Assembly (NCBI RefSeq): GCF_004799515.1 | Contig: NZ_SSMX01000047.1 | Span: 62,001 to 126,000, forward strand | Source of the DNA: Phenylobacterium sp. | GTDB taxonomy: Bacteria > Pseudomonadota > Alphaproteobacteria > Caulobacterales > Caulobacteraceae | Length of the DNA: 64,000 nt | Reading direction: 5' to 3' | Shown: positions 34,194 through 43,150 of the stretch, piece by piece | Numbering within the stretch: the first letter of the stretch is position 1 | How the letters are laid out: each line of letters opens with the position of its first letter | Notes under the pieces: model-generated | Databases searched by the model: none | Seen by the model: only the letters and a program-made list of their open reading frames with translations | What the model was told of the DNA's origin: nothing | Position numbers and translations under genes: made by a program

Positions 34194-35015
34194 CTAGGCG
34201 GTTTTCGGCGGCAGGGGAATGAAGGCGCTGACCCGCCGCTGGTAGTCGCGGTAGGCCTCGCCCTTGGAGGCGAGCTGCGCCTCCTCCAGCGGCGGGATGC
34301 CGCTGACCTTGGTCAGGAGCAGGAGCATCACGGCGGGCGCCACGAAGCTCAACCAGGTGAGCGGCCGGGCCGGATCGAGGCCGATCACCGGATAGGCCAG
34401 CCAGCCGAACCATTCGAAGAAGTAGTTGGGATGCCGCGACCAGCCCCAAAGCCCGGTCTCGGCGACCTTGCCCCGGTTGGCGGGGTCGGCCTTGAAACGC
34501 TTCATCTGGGCGTCGGCCAGGCCCTCGCCGGCGATGGCGGCCAGGAGGATGACGACACCCGCCAGGTCGCGCAGGCCGAGCGCCGGGCCGGGGGCGCGCG
34601 CGGCGACCAGGACGGACAGCGACAGGAGCGCCGAGGCCGGCCCCTGGGGCAGGACCACGAACAGCATGTTGCGCGCATAGTCACCGCCCCACTCCGCGCG
34701 GAAGCGGGCGTAGCGCGGGTCCTCGTGATGGGCGACGCGCGGCGCGATATAGCCGCCCAGCCGGATCGCCCAGAGCGCCACCAGCCCCGCCACCAGCCAT
34801 TGCCGGGCCTGCGGCATGGCGCCCGGGCCGAGGGGCCACAGGGCCGCCGCCGCCAGGGCCGCGCCGGTCCCGAAGGTCCAGAAGACGTCCGTCCAGCCGC
34901 CGTTCTTCCGCGCCAGCCCAAAGGCCCAGGCCGCCAGCATCACAACGGTCATGACGCCGAGCACGAAAAGGCTCAGGAACCAGAGCATGGGCGACCCACT
35001 TTCCACGTCAGCCAT
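34194..35015 (-). CDS. DUF1295 family membrane protein (steroid-reductase-like)
   Basis: 273 residues with about six or seven membrane helices and the C-terminal reductase/ICMT-like motif GLWGWSRHPNYFFEWFGWLA that binds NADPH in the wider superfamily. It probably reduces or modifies a lipid. ATG 35015 gives a 9-residue extension before ATG 34988 (MLWFLSLFVLG), which is the likelier membrane start in some homologues. It is transcribed with the methyltransferase, 34 bases apart, and divergent from the oxidoreductase. Confidence 0.85.
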   Translation of the reverse strand: MADVESGSPMLWFLSLFVLGVMTVVMLAAWAFGLARKNGGWTDVFWTFGTGAALAAAALWPLGPGAMPQARQWLVAGLVALWAIRLGGYIAPRVAHHEDPRYARFRAEWGGDYARNMLFVVLPQGPASALLSLSVLVAARAPGPALGLRDLAGVVILLAAIAGEGLADAQMKRFKADPANRGKVAETGLWGWSRHPNYFFEWFGWLAYPVIGLDPARPLTWLSFVAPAVMLLLLTKVSGIPPLEEAQLASKGEAYRDYQRRVSAFIPLPPKTA

Positions 35016-35034
35016 ACGCGGTCATACCTTGGTT

Positions 35035-35046
35035 CGGATGCATCCG
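35035..35046. promoter_or_regulatory. Perfect 12-bp palindrome CGGATGCATCCG between divergent lipid genes
   Basis: Sits 20 bases upstream of the DUF1295 start and 73 bases before the oxidoreductase start, so one dimeric regulator could act on both sides. Short GC-containing palindromes arise more easily by chance in this genome, so confidence is modest. Confidence 0.35.
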
Positions 35047-35118
35047 CTGGGGGAAGCCTCCCGTAGCTCAAAGAGGCGCCGCAGCTTCGGCTGGGCCCAG
35101 TTGGCCAAGAGGTAAGGC

Positions 35119-36468
35119 GTGTTCGATTCGGAAGACCGTCGTCTACGCATAGCGATCGTAGGAGGCGGCGTCGCCGGTCTGTCGGCGGCCTGGTTGTTGT
35201 CGCAGCGGCACGACGTGGTGCTGTTCGAGGCTGACGGGCGGTTGGGCGGCCACGCCAACACCGCCGACGCGCCGAACCACCTGGGCGGGACGACGCCCGT
35301 CGACACCGGCTTCATCGTCTACAACGAGCCCAACTACCCCAACTTCACCGCCCTTCTCGACCACCTGGGCGTGGCTTCGATCCCCGCCGACATGGCCCTC
35401 AGCGTCAGCCTCGACGACGGCGATTTCGAATATTCCAGCTTCGGGATGAGCGGCGTGTTCGCCCAGAAGCGGAACATCTTCTCCGCGCGGTTCTGGGGCA
35501 TGCTGCGCGACGTCACCCGCTTCTACCGCCATGGCCCCAGGGACCTGGCGTCCCTGGAGGCGCCGCTCACCTCGCTCGACGACTACCTGGCGCAGAAGGG
35601 CTACTGCCAGGCGTTCCGCGACGACCACCTGTTGCCGCAGGCGGCGGCCATCTGGTCGACGCCGCTGGCGGCCATCGGCGCCTATCCGGCCGCGGCCCTG
35701 ATCCGCTTCTTCCAGAACCACGGCATGATGAGCGTCTTCGGCCGCGGCCTGTGGCGCACCGTCCAGGGCGGCAGCCGCACCTATGTCCGCAAGCTGACGG
35801 AGGCCTTCACCGGCGAGGTGCGCACCGGCGCCCGGGTCACCGGCGTCAAGCGCACGCCCGGCGGCGCGGAGGTGCGCGACGTCACCGGCCACGTGGAGCG
35901 CTTCGACGAGGTGGTGATCGCCGCCCACGGCGACACGGCGCTCAGCCTGCTGGACGATCCGACGGCGGAGGAACGGAGGCTGCTGTCGGCCTTCCGCTAC
36001 AGCCGCAACCTGACGGTGCTGCACACCGACCCCAGCCTGATGCCGCAGCGCAAGGCCGCCTGGACCAGCTGGAACCACATCGGCCGGCGCAACGATCCGG
36101 AGGACGGCTGCGTCACCTACTGGATGAACCGGCTGCAGAGCCTGACGTCGCCCCAGGACCTGTTCGTGACCTTGAAGCCCACCCGGCCGATCGCGCCCGA
36201 GGCGGTGATCAAGACCGAGGTCTACGAGCATCCGCTGTTCGACGCGGGCGCCATCGCCGCCCAGCGAGAGATCTGGAGCCTGCAGGGCGTCAAGCACACC
36301 TGGTTCTGCGGTTCCTACTTCGGCCACGGCTTCCACGAGGACGCCTTGCAGGCCGGCCTGGCGGTGGCCGAGCAGCTCGGCGGCGTGCGCCGTCCGTGGA
36401 CGGTGGAAGCCGAATCCGGCCGGATCCACGTGAGCCTGCCCAGGCGCCCCGTCGAGGCGGCGGCCTGA
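35119..36468 (+). CDS. FAD-dependent amine-oxidase-fold oxidoreductase
   Basis: 449 residues. The N-terminal dinucleotide fold reads IAIVGGGVAGLSAAWLLSQR with the second motif LFEADGRLGGHANT; the C-terminal FAD contact is CGSYFGHGFHEDALQAGLAV. This type (often called an NAD/FAD-binding protein) accompanies CFA-synthase-like genes and may desaturate or oxidise the methylated acyl chain. GTG 35119 follows an AGAGG ribosome site. Its stop overlaps the DUF1365 ATG by one base, so translational coupling is likely. Confidence 0.87.
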   Translation: MFDSEDRRLRIAIVGGGVAGLSAAWLLSQRHDVVLFEADGRLGGHANTADAPNHLGGTTPVDTGFIVYNEPNYPNFTALLDHLGVASIPADMALSVSLDDGDFEYSSFGMSGVFAQKRNIFSARFWGMLRDVTRFYRHGPRDLASLEAPLTSLDDYLAQKGYCQAFRDDHLLPQAAAIWSTPLAAIGAYPAAALIRFFQNHGMMSVFGRGLWRTVQGGSRTYVRKLTEAFTGEVRTGARVTGVKRTPGGAEVRDVTGHVERFDEVVIAAHGDTALSLLDDPTAEERRLLSAFRYSRNLTVLHTDPSLMPQRKAAWTSWNHIGRRNDPEDGCVTYWMNRLQSLTSPQDLFVTLKPTRPIAPEAVIKTEVYEHPLFDAGAIAAQREIWSLQGVKHTWFCGSYFGHGFHEDALQAGLAVAEQLGGVRRPWTVEAESGRIHVSLPRRPVEAAA

Positions 36469-37238
36469 TGCTCGCCTCCGGGCTCTATACGGGCCTGGTC
36501 AGCCACGCGCGGGTGAAGCCCCGCCGCCACAAGCTCGCCTACAAGGTCTTCATGCTGCTCATCGACCTCGATGAGCTGGCGGATCTCAAGCTGAAGACCC
36601 TGGGCGTCGGCCGCTTCAACCTGTTCGGCTTCGATCCGCAGCGGTTCGGCGACGGCTCGGACCGACCGCTGAAGGCGCAGATCGAGGCGATCCTGGCCGA
36701 GGCGGGCATCCCCACCGGCGGGCCGATCTGTGTGCTGGCCATGCCGCAGATCCTGGGCCGCGCCTTCAATCCGCTGACGGTCTATTTCTGCCACGCCGCC
36801 GACCGAACGCTCTCGGCCATCCTCTATGAGGTGAACAACACCTTCGGCGAGCGGCACTGCTACCTGATCCCGGCGCCCAACGCCGCCCTGATCCGGCAGG
36901 ACTGCGCCAAGGGCTTCTACGTCTCGCCCTTCATGGACATGGACCTGTCCTACGCCTTCCGCATCCTGCGCCCGGAGGACCAGGTGCTGGTCGCCGTCGA
37001 CACGTCCGACGCGGACGGCCTGGTGCTGGCGGCCAGCTTCTCCGGCGAACGGCGCGAACTTTCCGACCGCGAACTTGTCCGCGCCTGGCTGACCCACCCC
37101 TGGATGAGCCTGGGCGTCGTCGCCGCCATCCACTGGGAGGCGCTGTTCATCTGGCTGAAGGGCGAGAAGATCCGTACCCGCCCCAAGAAGCCGGAACGCT
37201 TTGTCACCGTGGCCCCGCAGGCCCGGCTCGCGGCCTAG
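36468..37238 (+). CDS. DUF1365 family protein
   Basis: 256 residues, soluble. Family marks are YTGLVSHARVKPRRHKLAYK, the acidic LLIDLDEL strand, FNPLTVYFCH and VNNTFGERHCYLIP followed by KGFYVSPFMDMD. Function is unknown, but the gene almost always lies beside the FAD oxidoreductase and CFA-like methyltransferase, implying a role in the same lipid modification. Coupled by TGATG to the upstream gene. It is convergent with the TPR/ATP-grasp gene, with stop codons facing each other directly. Confidence 0.88.
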   Translation: MLASGLYTGLVSHARVKPRRHKLAYKVFMLLIDLDELADLKLKTLGVGRFNLFGFDPQRFGDGSDRPLKAQIEAILAEAGIPTGGPICVLAMPQILGRAFNPLTVYFCHAADRTLSAILYEVNNTFGERHCYLIPAPNAALIRQDCAKGFYVSPFMDMDLSYAFRILRPEDQVLVAVDTSDADGLVLAASFSGERRELSDRELVRAWLTHPWMSLGVVAAIHWEALFIWLKGEKIRTRPKKPERFVTVAPQARLAA

Positions 37239-38873
37239 TCAGGTCGCCGGCTCCGGAGGGAAGCCGGCCCGTTCGCGGATCAGCCGCGTAAAGGCGTCGC
37301 GGGCCTGCGGCACGAAACGGTGCTTGTACGGGAACAGCGTCTCCGGCTCGTCGAGGTGCAGCAGGATGCAGGCGTTGGCTTCGAACAGCACCACCTGACC
37401 GTCGGCGGTGAGCGCGCAGTCGATGCCGCCGTAGTCGAGGTCGAGCCGGCGGCCGACCTCGTCGATCGCCGCCGCCCCTCGCTCGCCGAACACCCCGCGC
37501 CAGTCGGCCAGGAAGCGCTCCTCTTCCGTCCGCTTCCACTCGTTGCGCGCCATGCCCCCGCGCCAGTAATGCGCCAGCCAAGCCTCGACGATCGCCAGGT
37601 GGAACGGGTACGGACGGCGGTCGACGAACACCAGCCGGTACTTGCGCCAGAAGCCGTCCGGCGAGCGGGTGTCGACATAGGGCGTCAGGATCAGCTGCTC
37701 GGGCGGGCCGTTCTCCAGATAGGCGGCCTTCTCGGCTTCATCGGCGATGCGGACCAGGTTGTCGCCGTTGTGGGTGCCGGGCGGGCGCACCAGGATGGGG
37801 CTGTCGATGACGAGGTCCGCCAGTTCCGCTGGGGTCGTGCGCCGCGCTCTCGGCACGATCAGGCCGTCGACGCCGGCGAACAGCTCCGGAGCGGCGTCGC
37901 GGGCGGTGCGCCGCACCCGGTCGGGCGGATTGACCACCGGCTTGCCGAGCTCGGCGCACAACGCCTCCGCGGCGGCGAGCTGGCCGAACTGGTCGCGGTC
38001 GACGTCGCCCAGGGCGCAGAACACCACATCGGCGCGGGTCAGCCGCTCCATGTCCACCGCGCCCAGGGGCGCGTCCGGCGCGGCGGGCGAGAGCAGGCTG
38101 AGCGAGGCGATGGAGAAGGCGCGGGGGTCCAGCAGGTAGCGGGTCGGCACATGGCCGCCGCCCACCGCGCCCAGCAGGAGCACCTTGGGCGCCTCGGCGT
38201 CCGTCCGCCCGCTGCCCTGCAGGCCGGCCTGGCGCGACAGGTCGTCCAACAGGCTGAGCGCCTCGTCGCGGCGGTTCAGGCGCAGGAGGATGGCCGCCAG
38301 CTGCTCGGTGGTGTCGGAGGCCGAAGCCCCGCCGGCCAGCGCCAGGCGCGCGGCGGTCTCGGCCTCCTCCAGCCGCCCCAGCGCGGTCAGCACCTTGGCG
38401 CGGTTGACCTGGGCGGCGTAGTAGCCCGGGTCGAGGTCGGCCGCCCGGTCCAGCGCCTCCAGCGCCTCCGGCCAGCGGCCCACCTCGTGCAGGCAGATAC
38501 CGATCTCGTTGTGGATCGGCGCCAGGTCCGGCTGCAGCTCCGCCGCGCGGGTGAGCAGGGCCAGCGCCGCCTTGACGTCGCCCTGGCTCGTGCGCAGCCG
38601 GCCCATCGCCAGGTGGCTGGCGGCGCTATCGGGATCGAGGGCGAGGTGCTCCGTCAGCGCCGCCTCGGCGGCGGCCTTGTCGTCGCCCTCGGCCAGGATC
38701 AGGGCCAGCATGCCCAGCGCGCGTACATGGGCGGGATCGCCCGGGCCAAGCTCGCGCGCCAGGATCTCGCGATAGCCCGCCTCGGCCTCCCGGATCTGGC
38801 CCAGGGCGTGGTGTTGCAGGGCCTCGTTCAGTGACTTGACCGCGTCGAAGCTTGCGGCCCTGAGGTCGATCAT
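37239..38873 (-). CDS. TPR repeat protein fused to an ATP-grasp-like ligase domain
   Basis: 544 residues. Residues about 10-210 hold five or six TPR units (SLNEALQHHALGQIREAEAG; AAELQPDLAPIHNEIGICLH; AADLDPGYYAAQVNRAKVLT). The remainder reads as an ATP-grasp enzyme: VNPPDRVRRTARD, RPPGTHNGDNLVRI, KYRLVFVDRRPYPFHLAI and the metal-binding end LDYGGIDCALTADGQVVLFEANA. ATP-grasp enzymes join a carboxylate to an amine or thiol. The substrate is unknown and the TPR part suggests a protein or peptide partner. It stands alone between convergent and divergent neighbours. Confidence 0.78.
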   Translation of the reverse strand: MIDLRAASFDAVKSLNEALQHHALGQIREAEAGYREILARELGPGDPAHVRALGMLALILAEGDDKAAAEAALTEHLALDPDSAASHLAMGRLRTSQGDVKAALALLTRAAELQPDLAPIHNEIGICLHEVGRWPEALEALDRAADLDPGYYAAQVNRAKVLTALGRLEEAETAARLALAGGASASDTTEQLAAILLRLNRRDEALSLLDDLSRQAGLQGSGRTDAEAPKVLLLGAVGGGHVPTRYLLDPRAFSIASLSLLSPAAPDAPLGAVDMERLTRADVVFCALGDVDRDQFGQLAAAEALCAELGKPVVNPPDRVRRTARDAAPELFAGVDGLIVPRARRTTPAELADLVIDSPILVRPPGTHNGDNLVRIADEAEKAAYLENGPPEQLILTPYVDTRSPDGFWRKYRLVFVDRRPYPFHLAIVEAWLAHYWRGGMARNEWKRTEEERFLADWRGVFGERGAAAIDEVGRRLDLDYGGIDCALTADGQVVLFEANACILLHLDEPETLFPYKHRFVPQARDAFTRLIRERAGFPPEPAT

Positions 38874-39064
38874 CCAGCCCTCGCGAAGACCCCCATCGCG
38901 AACACCCCCGCCGACAGTGGAGCCGAGCTTCGCTGCGGCGCGATTTCGAAGGCGACACCGCCTCTGTCACGTTTGACGGACTTGCGACACGAAGGCGCCG
39001 AAAACGCCTTGGCGTCGGCGCGGCGGGCGCCCAAAATAGGGGCGCAGCAATTGGAAAACCTGGG

Positions 39065-40918
39065 ATGAGCGAGAAGCCCCCCATCGGGCGGGGCGCGGGA
39101 CCGTCGTCGGCTCCGACGGTCGACGTGTCGGCGATGCCGGCGGTGCTGTCGCGCATCGCCCGGCTGGCGCTGCGCTATCCGTGGCGCATGGCGCTGACCT
39201 TCGTGACGTCCCTGCTGGCGGCCCTGGCCAGCCTGATGGCGCCGCAGCTGATCGGCGGCTCCATCGACGCGGCCCACAGGATGATGACCTCGGCCGTCCA
39301 TCCGGGCGACGCGGCCGCGGTCAAGGCGCTCCTGATGCGCAACGCGTTCCTGATCCTGGCGGCCACCAGCCTGCGCGGCGTCCTGACCCTGGCTTCGGGC
39401 TACCAGAGCGAATACCTCAGCCAGCGGGTGGCGCTGGACCTGCGCACGGCCTTCTTCCAGCAGCTCCAGCGGCTGTCCTTCGGCTTCCACGACCGCATCC
39501 ATTCCGGCGACCTGATCACCCGCGGCATGCTCGACCTGGAGGGCGCGCGGGCGCTGATCAACGGGGCGATCTTCCCGGCGGTGTCCCTGGTGCTGCTGGC
39601 CGCCTTCGTCGCCTGGCGGATGCTGGCGCTGGACCCGGTGATGACCCTGATCGGCCTGGGCTTCATCCCCTTCGCCGGCGCCTCGCTCGGCCGGATGGGC
39701 TTCCGCCTGCGGGTCACCTGGCTGCGGGTGCAGCAGCTGATGTCGGCGCTGACGCTGGCCATGGAGGAGAACCTGCAGGGTATCCGCGTGGTGCGCGCCT
39801 TCGCCGGCCGCGCCTTCGAGCTCGGCAAGTACGACGCCGCCGCCAACGCGGTGCTGACCTTCCAGTACCGGCGCATCACCCTGCGGTTCGCGGGCGTGCT
39901 GGGCATGCAGGTGAGCTTCTACATCTCGCTGGGCCTGCTGCTCTGGTATGGCGGGACCAAGGTGCTGGCCGGCCAGATGACGCCCGGTCGCCTCACCGAG
40001 TTCGTGGCCTATATGATGCTCTTGCTGGGCCCGATCCGGCAGATCGCCATCATCTTCAACTCCATGGCCCGCGCCACCTCCTCAGGCGGCCGGCTGTTCG
40101 AGATCCTCGACCTGCAGCCGGAGGTGGCCGACGCCCCCAACGCCGAGCCGCTCCGGCCCACGGAAGGGACCCTGCGGTTCGAGCATGTGGATTTCCGCTA
40201 CGACCCGGCCGGCCGGCAGGTCCTGAGCGACATCAGCTTCGAGGTGGGCGCGGGCAAGACTCTCGGCATCGTCGGGCCGCCGGGCTCGGGCAAGTCGACC
40301 ATCGCCAACCTGATCCCGCGCTTCTACGACGTCAGCGGCGGCCGGATCACCATCGACGGGACCGACATCCGCGAGGTGACGCTGGCCTCGTTGCGCGAAT
40401 ATGTGGGCCTGGTGCAGCAGGAAGCCTTCCTGTTCGACGCCTCGGTGGGCCACAACGTCGCCTACGCCGATCCATGGGCGGAGGACGCCCGCATCGAGGG
40501 CGCGGCCAGGACCGCGCAGATCCACGACCATATCGCCGGCCTGCCGGGCGCCTATGAGACCCGGGTCGGGGAGCGCGGCGTGGCGCTTTCCGGCGGCCAG
40601 CGCCAGCGGATGAGCATCGCGCGCGGCGTGGTGCCGGGCCCGGGCGTCATGGTCTTCGACGATTCCACCGCCGCCATCGACGCGGTGACCGAGCGCAAGG
40701 TGCGCGAGGCGCTGGCCCAGGCGACCGCGGCCAAGGCCACGGTGATCATCGCCCACCGCCTATCGTCCCTGATGCACGCCGACGAGATCCTGCTGCTGGA
40801 CGAGGGCCGCATCGTCGAGCGCGGAACCCATGACGAGCTGGTCGCCCGGGGCGGTGTCTACGCCGACCTCTTCGAGCTGCAGAGCCGCATGGGTTCTGAC
40901 CTGGAGGACGCGGCGTGA
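39065..40918 (+). CDS. ABC exporter half-transporter with degenerate ATP site
   Basis: 617 residues: six-helix membrane domain (about 35-330) and ATPase domain with Walker A GPPGSGKST near 404, signature ALSGGQRQRMSIAR and Walker B VMVFDDSTAAID. The residue after the Walker B Asp is Asp where catalytic Glu is usual, so the site formed with this Walker B should hydrolyse poorly. The stop overlaps the next gene (GTGA). Together they form a heterodimeric exporter of lipids, drugs or peptides. Confidence 0.92.
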   Translation: MSEKPPIGRGAGPSSAPTVDVSAMPAVLSRIARLALRYPWRMALTFVTSLLAALASLMAPQLIGGSIDAAHRMMTSAVHPGDAAAVKALLMRNAFLILAATSLRGVLTLASGYQSEYLSQRVALDLRTAFFQQLQRLSFGFHDRIHSGDLITRGMLDLEGARALINGAIFPAVSLVLLAAFVAWRMLALDPVMTLIGLGFIPFAGASLGRMGFRLRVTWLRVQQLMSALTLAMEENLQGIRVVRAFAGRAFELGKYDAAANAVLTFQYRRITLRFAGVLGMQVSFYISLGLLLWYGGTKVLAGQMTPGRLTEFVAYMMLLLGPIRQIAIIFNSMARATSSGGRLFEILDLQPEVADAPNAEPLRPTEGTLRFEHVDFRYDPAGRQVLSDISFEVGAGKTLGIVGPPGSGKSTIANLIPRFYDVSGGRITIDGTDIREVTLASLREYVGLVQQEAFLFDASVGHNVAYADPWAEDARIEGAARTAQIHDHIAGLPGAYETRVGERGVALSGGQRQRMSIARGVVPGPGVMVFDDSTAAIDAVTERKVREALAQATAAKATVIIAHRLSSLMHADEILLLDEGRIVERGTHDELVARGGVYADLFELQSRMGSDLEDAA

Positions 40919-42771
40919 GCGAGGCCGCCGCCGCGCCGAAGCGCGCGCCGCGCGCGTCCCTGGGCTCGCCGGAGGGCGACGACGTCTTCGGCGCCTTCGA
41001 TCCACGGGTCGCGCGGCGGTTCCTGGCCTATCTGAAGCCGCACCGCCGCAGCTTCATCATCGCCCAGGTCGCGGTGCTGTTCTCGGCGGCGGGGCAGCTT
41101 TCCATGCCCCTGGTGATCGGCTGGGTGACCCAGAGCGTCATCGCCCACGACGTCGGGCGCTTCCATCTGGCGCTCGCTGCCTTCGCCGTCGCCGCGGCGG
41201 CCTTCGCGGCCATGTTCTTCCTGGAGGAGTGGCTGTCGCAGCGGCTGGCCAACCGGGTGATCTTCGATGTGCGCCGGCACATGTTCGCCCACTTCCAGGA
41301 CATCAGCCTGTCGTTCATGGACAAGACCCACGTGGGCCGGCTGATGAGCCGCCTGCAGGGCGATGTGAACTCCCTGCAGGAGTTCCTGGAGAACACCACC
41401 GGCGCGGTCGGCGACTTCGTGCAGTTGATCGGGATCGCGGTGATCCTGGTCGCCATCGACGTGAAGCTGGGCCTGCTCACCCTCACCGTCCTGCCGGCGC
41501 TGATCGGCCTGCGGGCGATCTGGCTGCCCTATTCCAAGGTGGCTTTCCGCCTGGCCCGGGACGCCTCCTCGACGGCGAATTCCGCCCTCGCCGAGAACAT
41601 CAACGGTGTGCGCACCGTGCAGGAGACCCGGCGCGAGGCGCTGAACTTCCAGCTCTACGCCGAGAAGGCGCAGGAGAACTTCCGCGCCCAGGCGCACGCC
41701 GCCTGGATCAGCCAGATCATGATCCCGACCGTAGACATCCTGACCGGCGTGGCGCTGGGCATCGTCGTGGTGGTCGGCGGCTCGGAGGTGCTGAACTCGC
41801 ATTTGAGCGTCGGCGTGATGGTGGCCTTCGTCTTCTATGTGCAGAAGTTCTTCGATCCCGTCCGCATGCTGAGCATGCAGTACACCATCATGCAGCGGGC
41901 CATGGCCGCGGCGCACCGCATCTTCGAGGTGCTGGACGTTCCGGTGACCATCGCCGACCGGCCGGACGCGCGGGTCCTGGCGGTCGAGGCGCCCACCGTC
42001 GAGTTCCGCCATGTGACCTTCGGCTACGACCCGGCGCGGCCGATCCTGCACGACGTCTCCTTCCAGGTGCGGCCGCGCGAGGTGGTGGCCCTGGTCGGGC
42101 CGACGGGATCGGGCAAGACCTCGATCATCTCGCTGACCCACCGCTTCTACGACGTGGACCAGGGCCAGGTGCTGGTGGGCGGCGTCGACGTGCGCGACGT
42201 CAGCCTGGACAGCCTCGGCCGCACCATCGGCATGGTGCTGCAGGAGCCTTTCCTGTTCACCGGCACCATCGAGGAGAACATCCGTTACAACACCGAGGGC
42301 GCCAGCCTGGAGACCATCGTGGCCGCCGCGAGAGCCGTGAGCGCCCACGACTTCATCATGCGCCTGCCGGAGGGCTATCAGACCCCGCTCGGCCAGCGCG
42401 GGCGCAACCTCTCCATGGGCCAGCGGCAGCTGATCTCCTTCGCCCGCGCCCTGGTGGCCGACCCGCAGGTGCTGATCCTCGACGAGGCCACCGCCAATAT
42501 CGACAGCTTCACTGAGCAGGCGATCCAGAAGGCGCTGAAGGTGCTGTTCGCCGGACGCACCTGCATGGTCATCGCCCACCGCCTGGCCACCATCCGCGAC
42601 GCCGACCGCATCGTCGTCCTGCAGGCCGGCCGCATCCTTGAGCAGGGCAGCCATGACGAGCTGATGGCCACGGACGGCCTCTACCGCCACCTCTACACCT
42701 CCGCCCACGCCAGCTTCGACGATGAGGCGGTGGCGGCTACCGGCGACGCGGAGTTCGCGACGCGGACTTGA
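40915..42771 (+). CDS. ABC exporter half-transporter with competent Walker B
   Basis: 618 residues, partner of the preceding protein. Six membrane helices then an ATPase domain: Walker A GPTGSGKTS near 394, signature NLSMGQRQLISFAR and Walker B VLILDEATANID with the catalytic Glu in place. The signature has Met for the first Gly (LSMGQ), matching the degenerate composite site built with the partner's Walker B. The start GTG 40915 overlaps the upstream stop by four bases. Substrate unknown. Confidence 0.92.
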   Translation: MSEAAAAPKRAPRASLGSPEGDDVFGAFDPRVARRFLAYLKPHRRSFIIAQVAVLFSAAGQLSMPLVIGWVTQSVIAHDVGRFHLALAAFAVAAAAFAAMFFLEEWLSQRLANRVIFDVRRHMFAHFQDISLSFMDKTHVGRLMSRLQGDVNSLQEFLENTTGAVGDFVQLIGIAVILVAIDVKLGLLTLTVLPALIGLRAIWLPYSKVAFRLARDASSTANSALAENINGVRTVQETRREALNFQLYAEKAQENFRAQAHAAWISQIMIPTVDILTGVALGIVVVVGGSEVLNSHLSVGVMVAFVFYVQKFFDPVRMLSMQYTIMQRAMAAAHRIFEVLDVPVTIADRPDARVLAVEAPTVEFRHVTFGYDPARPILHDVSFQVRPREVVALVGPTGSGKTSIISLTHRFYDVDQGQVLVGGVDVRDVSLDSLGRTIGMVLQEPFLFTGTIEENIRYNTEGASLETIVAAARAVSAHDFIMRLPEGYQTPLGQRGRNLSMGQRQLISFARALVADPQVLILDEATANIDSFTEQAIQKALKVLFAGRTCMVIAHRLATIRDADRIVVLQAGRILEQGSHDELMATDGLYRHLYTSAHASFDDEAVAATGDAEFATRT

Positions 42772-42787
42772 ACGAAAGGGCGAGACG

Positions 42788-43075
42788 ATGAGCGATCCCT
42801 GGTTCCGGCCCAAGATGGTGGGCTACGGCTACAACCCGGCGAACGCCAAGGGGCTGATCGCGCTCCTGATCTTTGTTGCGATCGCCGCGACGACCATGAC
42901 CCTGCTCGGGGACCCGGTCGCCGCCAAGTCCTCACAGAGCGCCGCCTGGATCGTCCAACTCCGCGCCGACGCGGGCTTGAGCGGCCTGCATCTGCCACTG
43001 GCGGCCCGCTTCGCCCTGCTGATCGCTGAGCTCGCCGTCTTCTTCGCCTTCGCCCGGTGGAAGAGCCGGCCCTAG
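42788..43075 (+). CDS. Small membrane protein of unknown function
   Basis: 95 residues starting at ATG 42788, 16 bases after the ABC gene. It begins MSDPWFRPKMVGYGYNPANA, followed by a hydrophobic helix (GLIALLIFVAIAATTMTLLG), a polar loop and a second helix near the C-terminus (LLIAELAVFFAFARWKS). The WFRPKxxGYGxxP opening is recurrent in small alphaproteobacterial proteins (from memory). It may be an accessory part of the exporter operon. Confidence 0.75.
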   Translation: MSDPWFRPKMVGYGYNPANAKGLIALLIFVAIAATTMTLLGDPVAAKSSQSAAWIVQLRADAGLSGLHLPLAARFALLIAELAVFFAFARWKSRP

Positions 43076-43097
43076 GCGCATCACGACGGGCCGCCAC

Positions 43098-43137
43098 TTG
43101 ACCGATCGTTCAACTTGCGACTTGATGGATCGATCAA
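43098..43137. promoter_or_regulatory. Twin TetR-type operators upstream of the TetR gene
   Basis: Two related 16-base imperfect palindromes: TTGACCGATCGTTCAA (43098-43113) and TTGATGGATCGATCAA (43122-43137), each with one mismatched pair and sharing the pattern TTGA..GATCG.TCAA. Centres are 24 bases apart and the second ends 13 bases before the TetR ATG. This is a classic autoregulatory arrangement; binding is inferred. Confidence 0.6.
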
Positions 43138-43150
43138 CCAAGAGGCGTCA

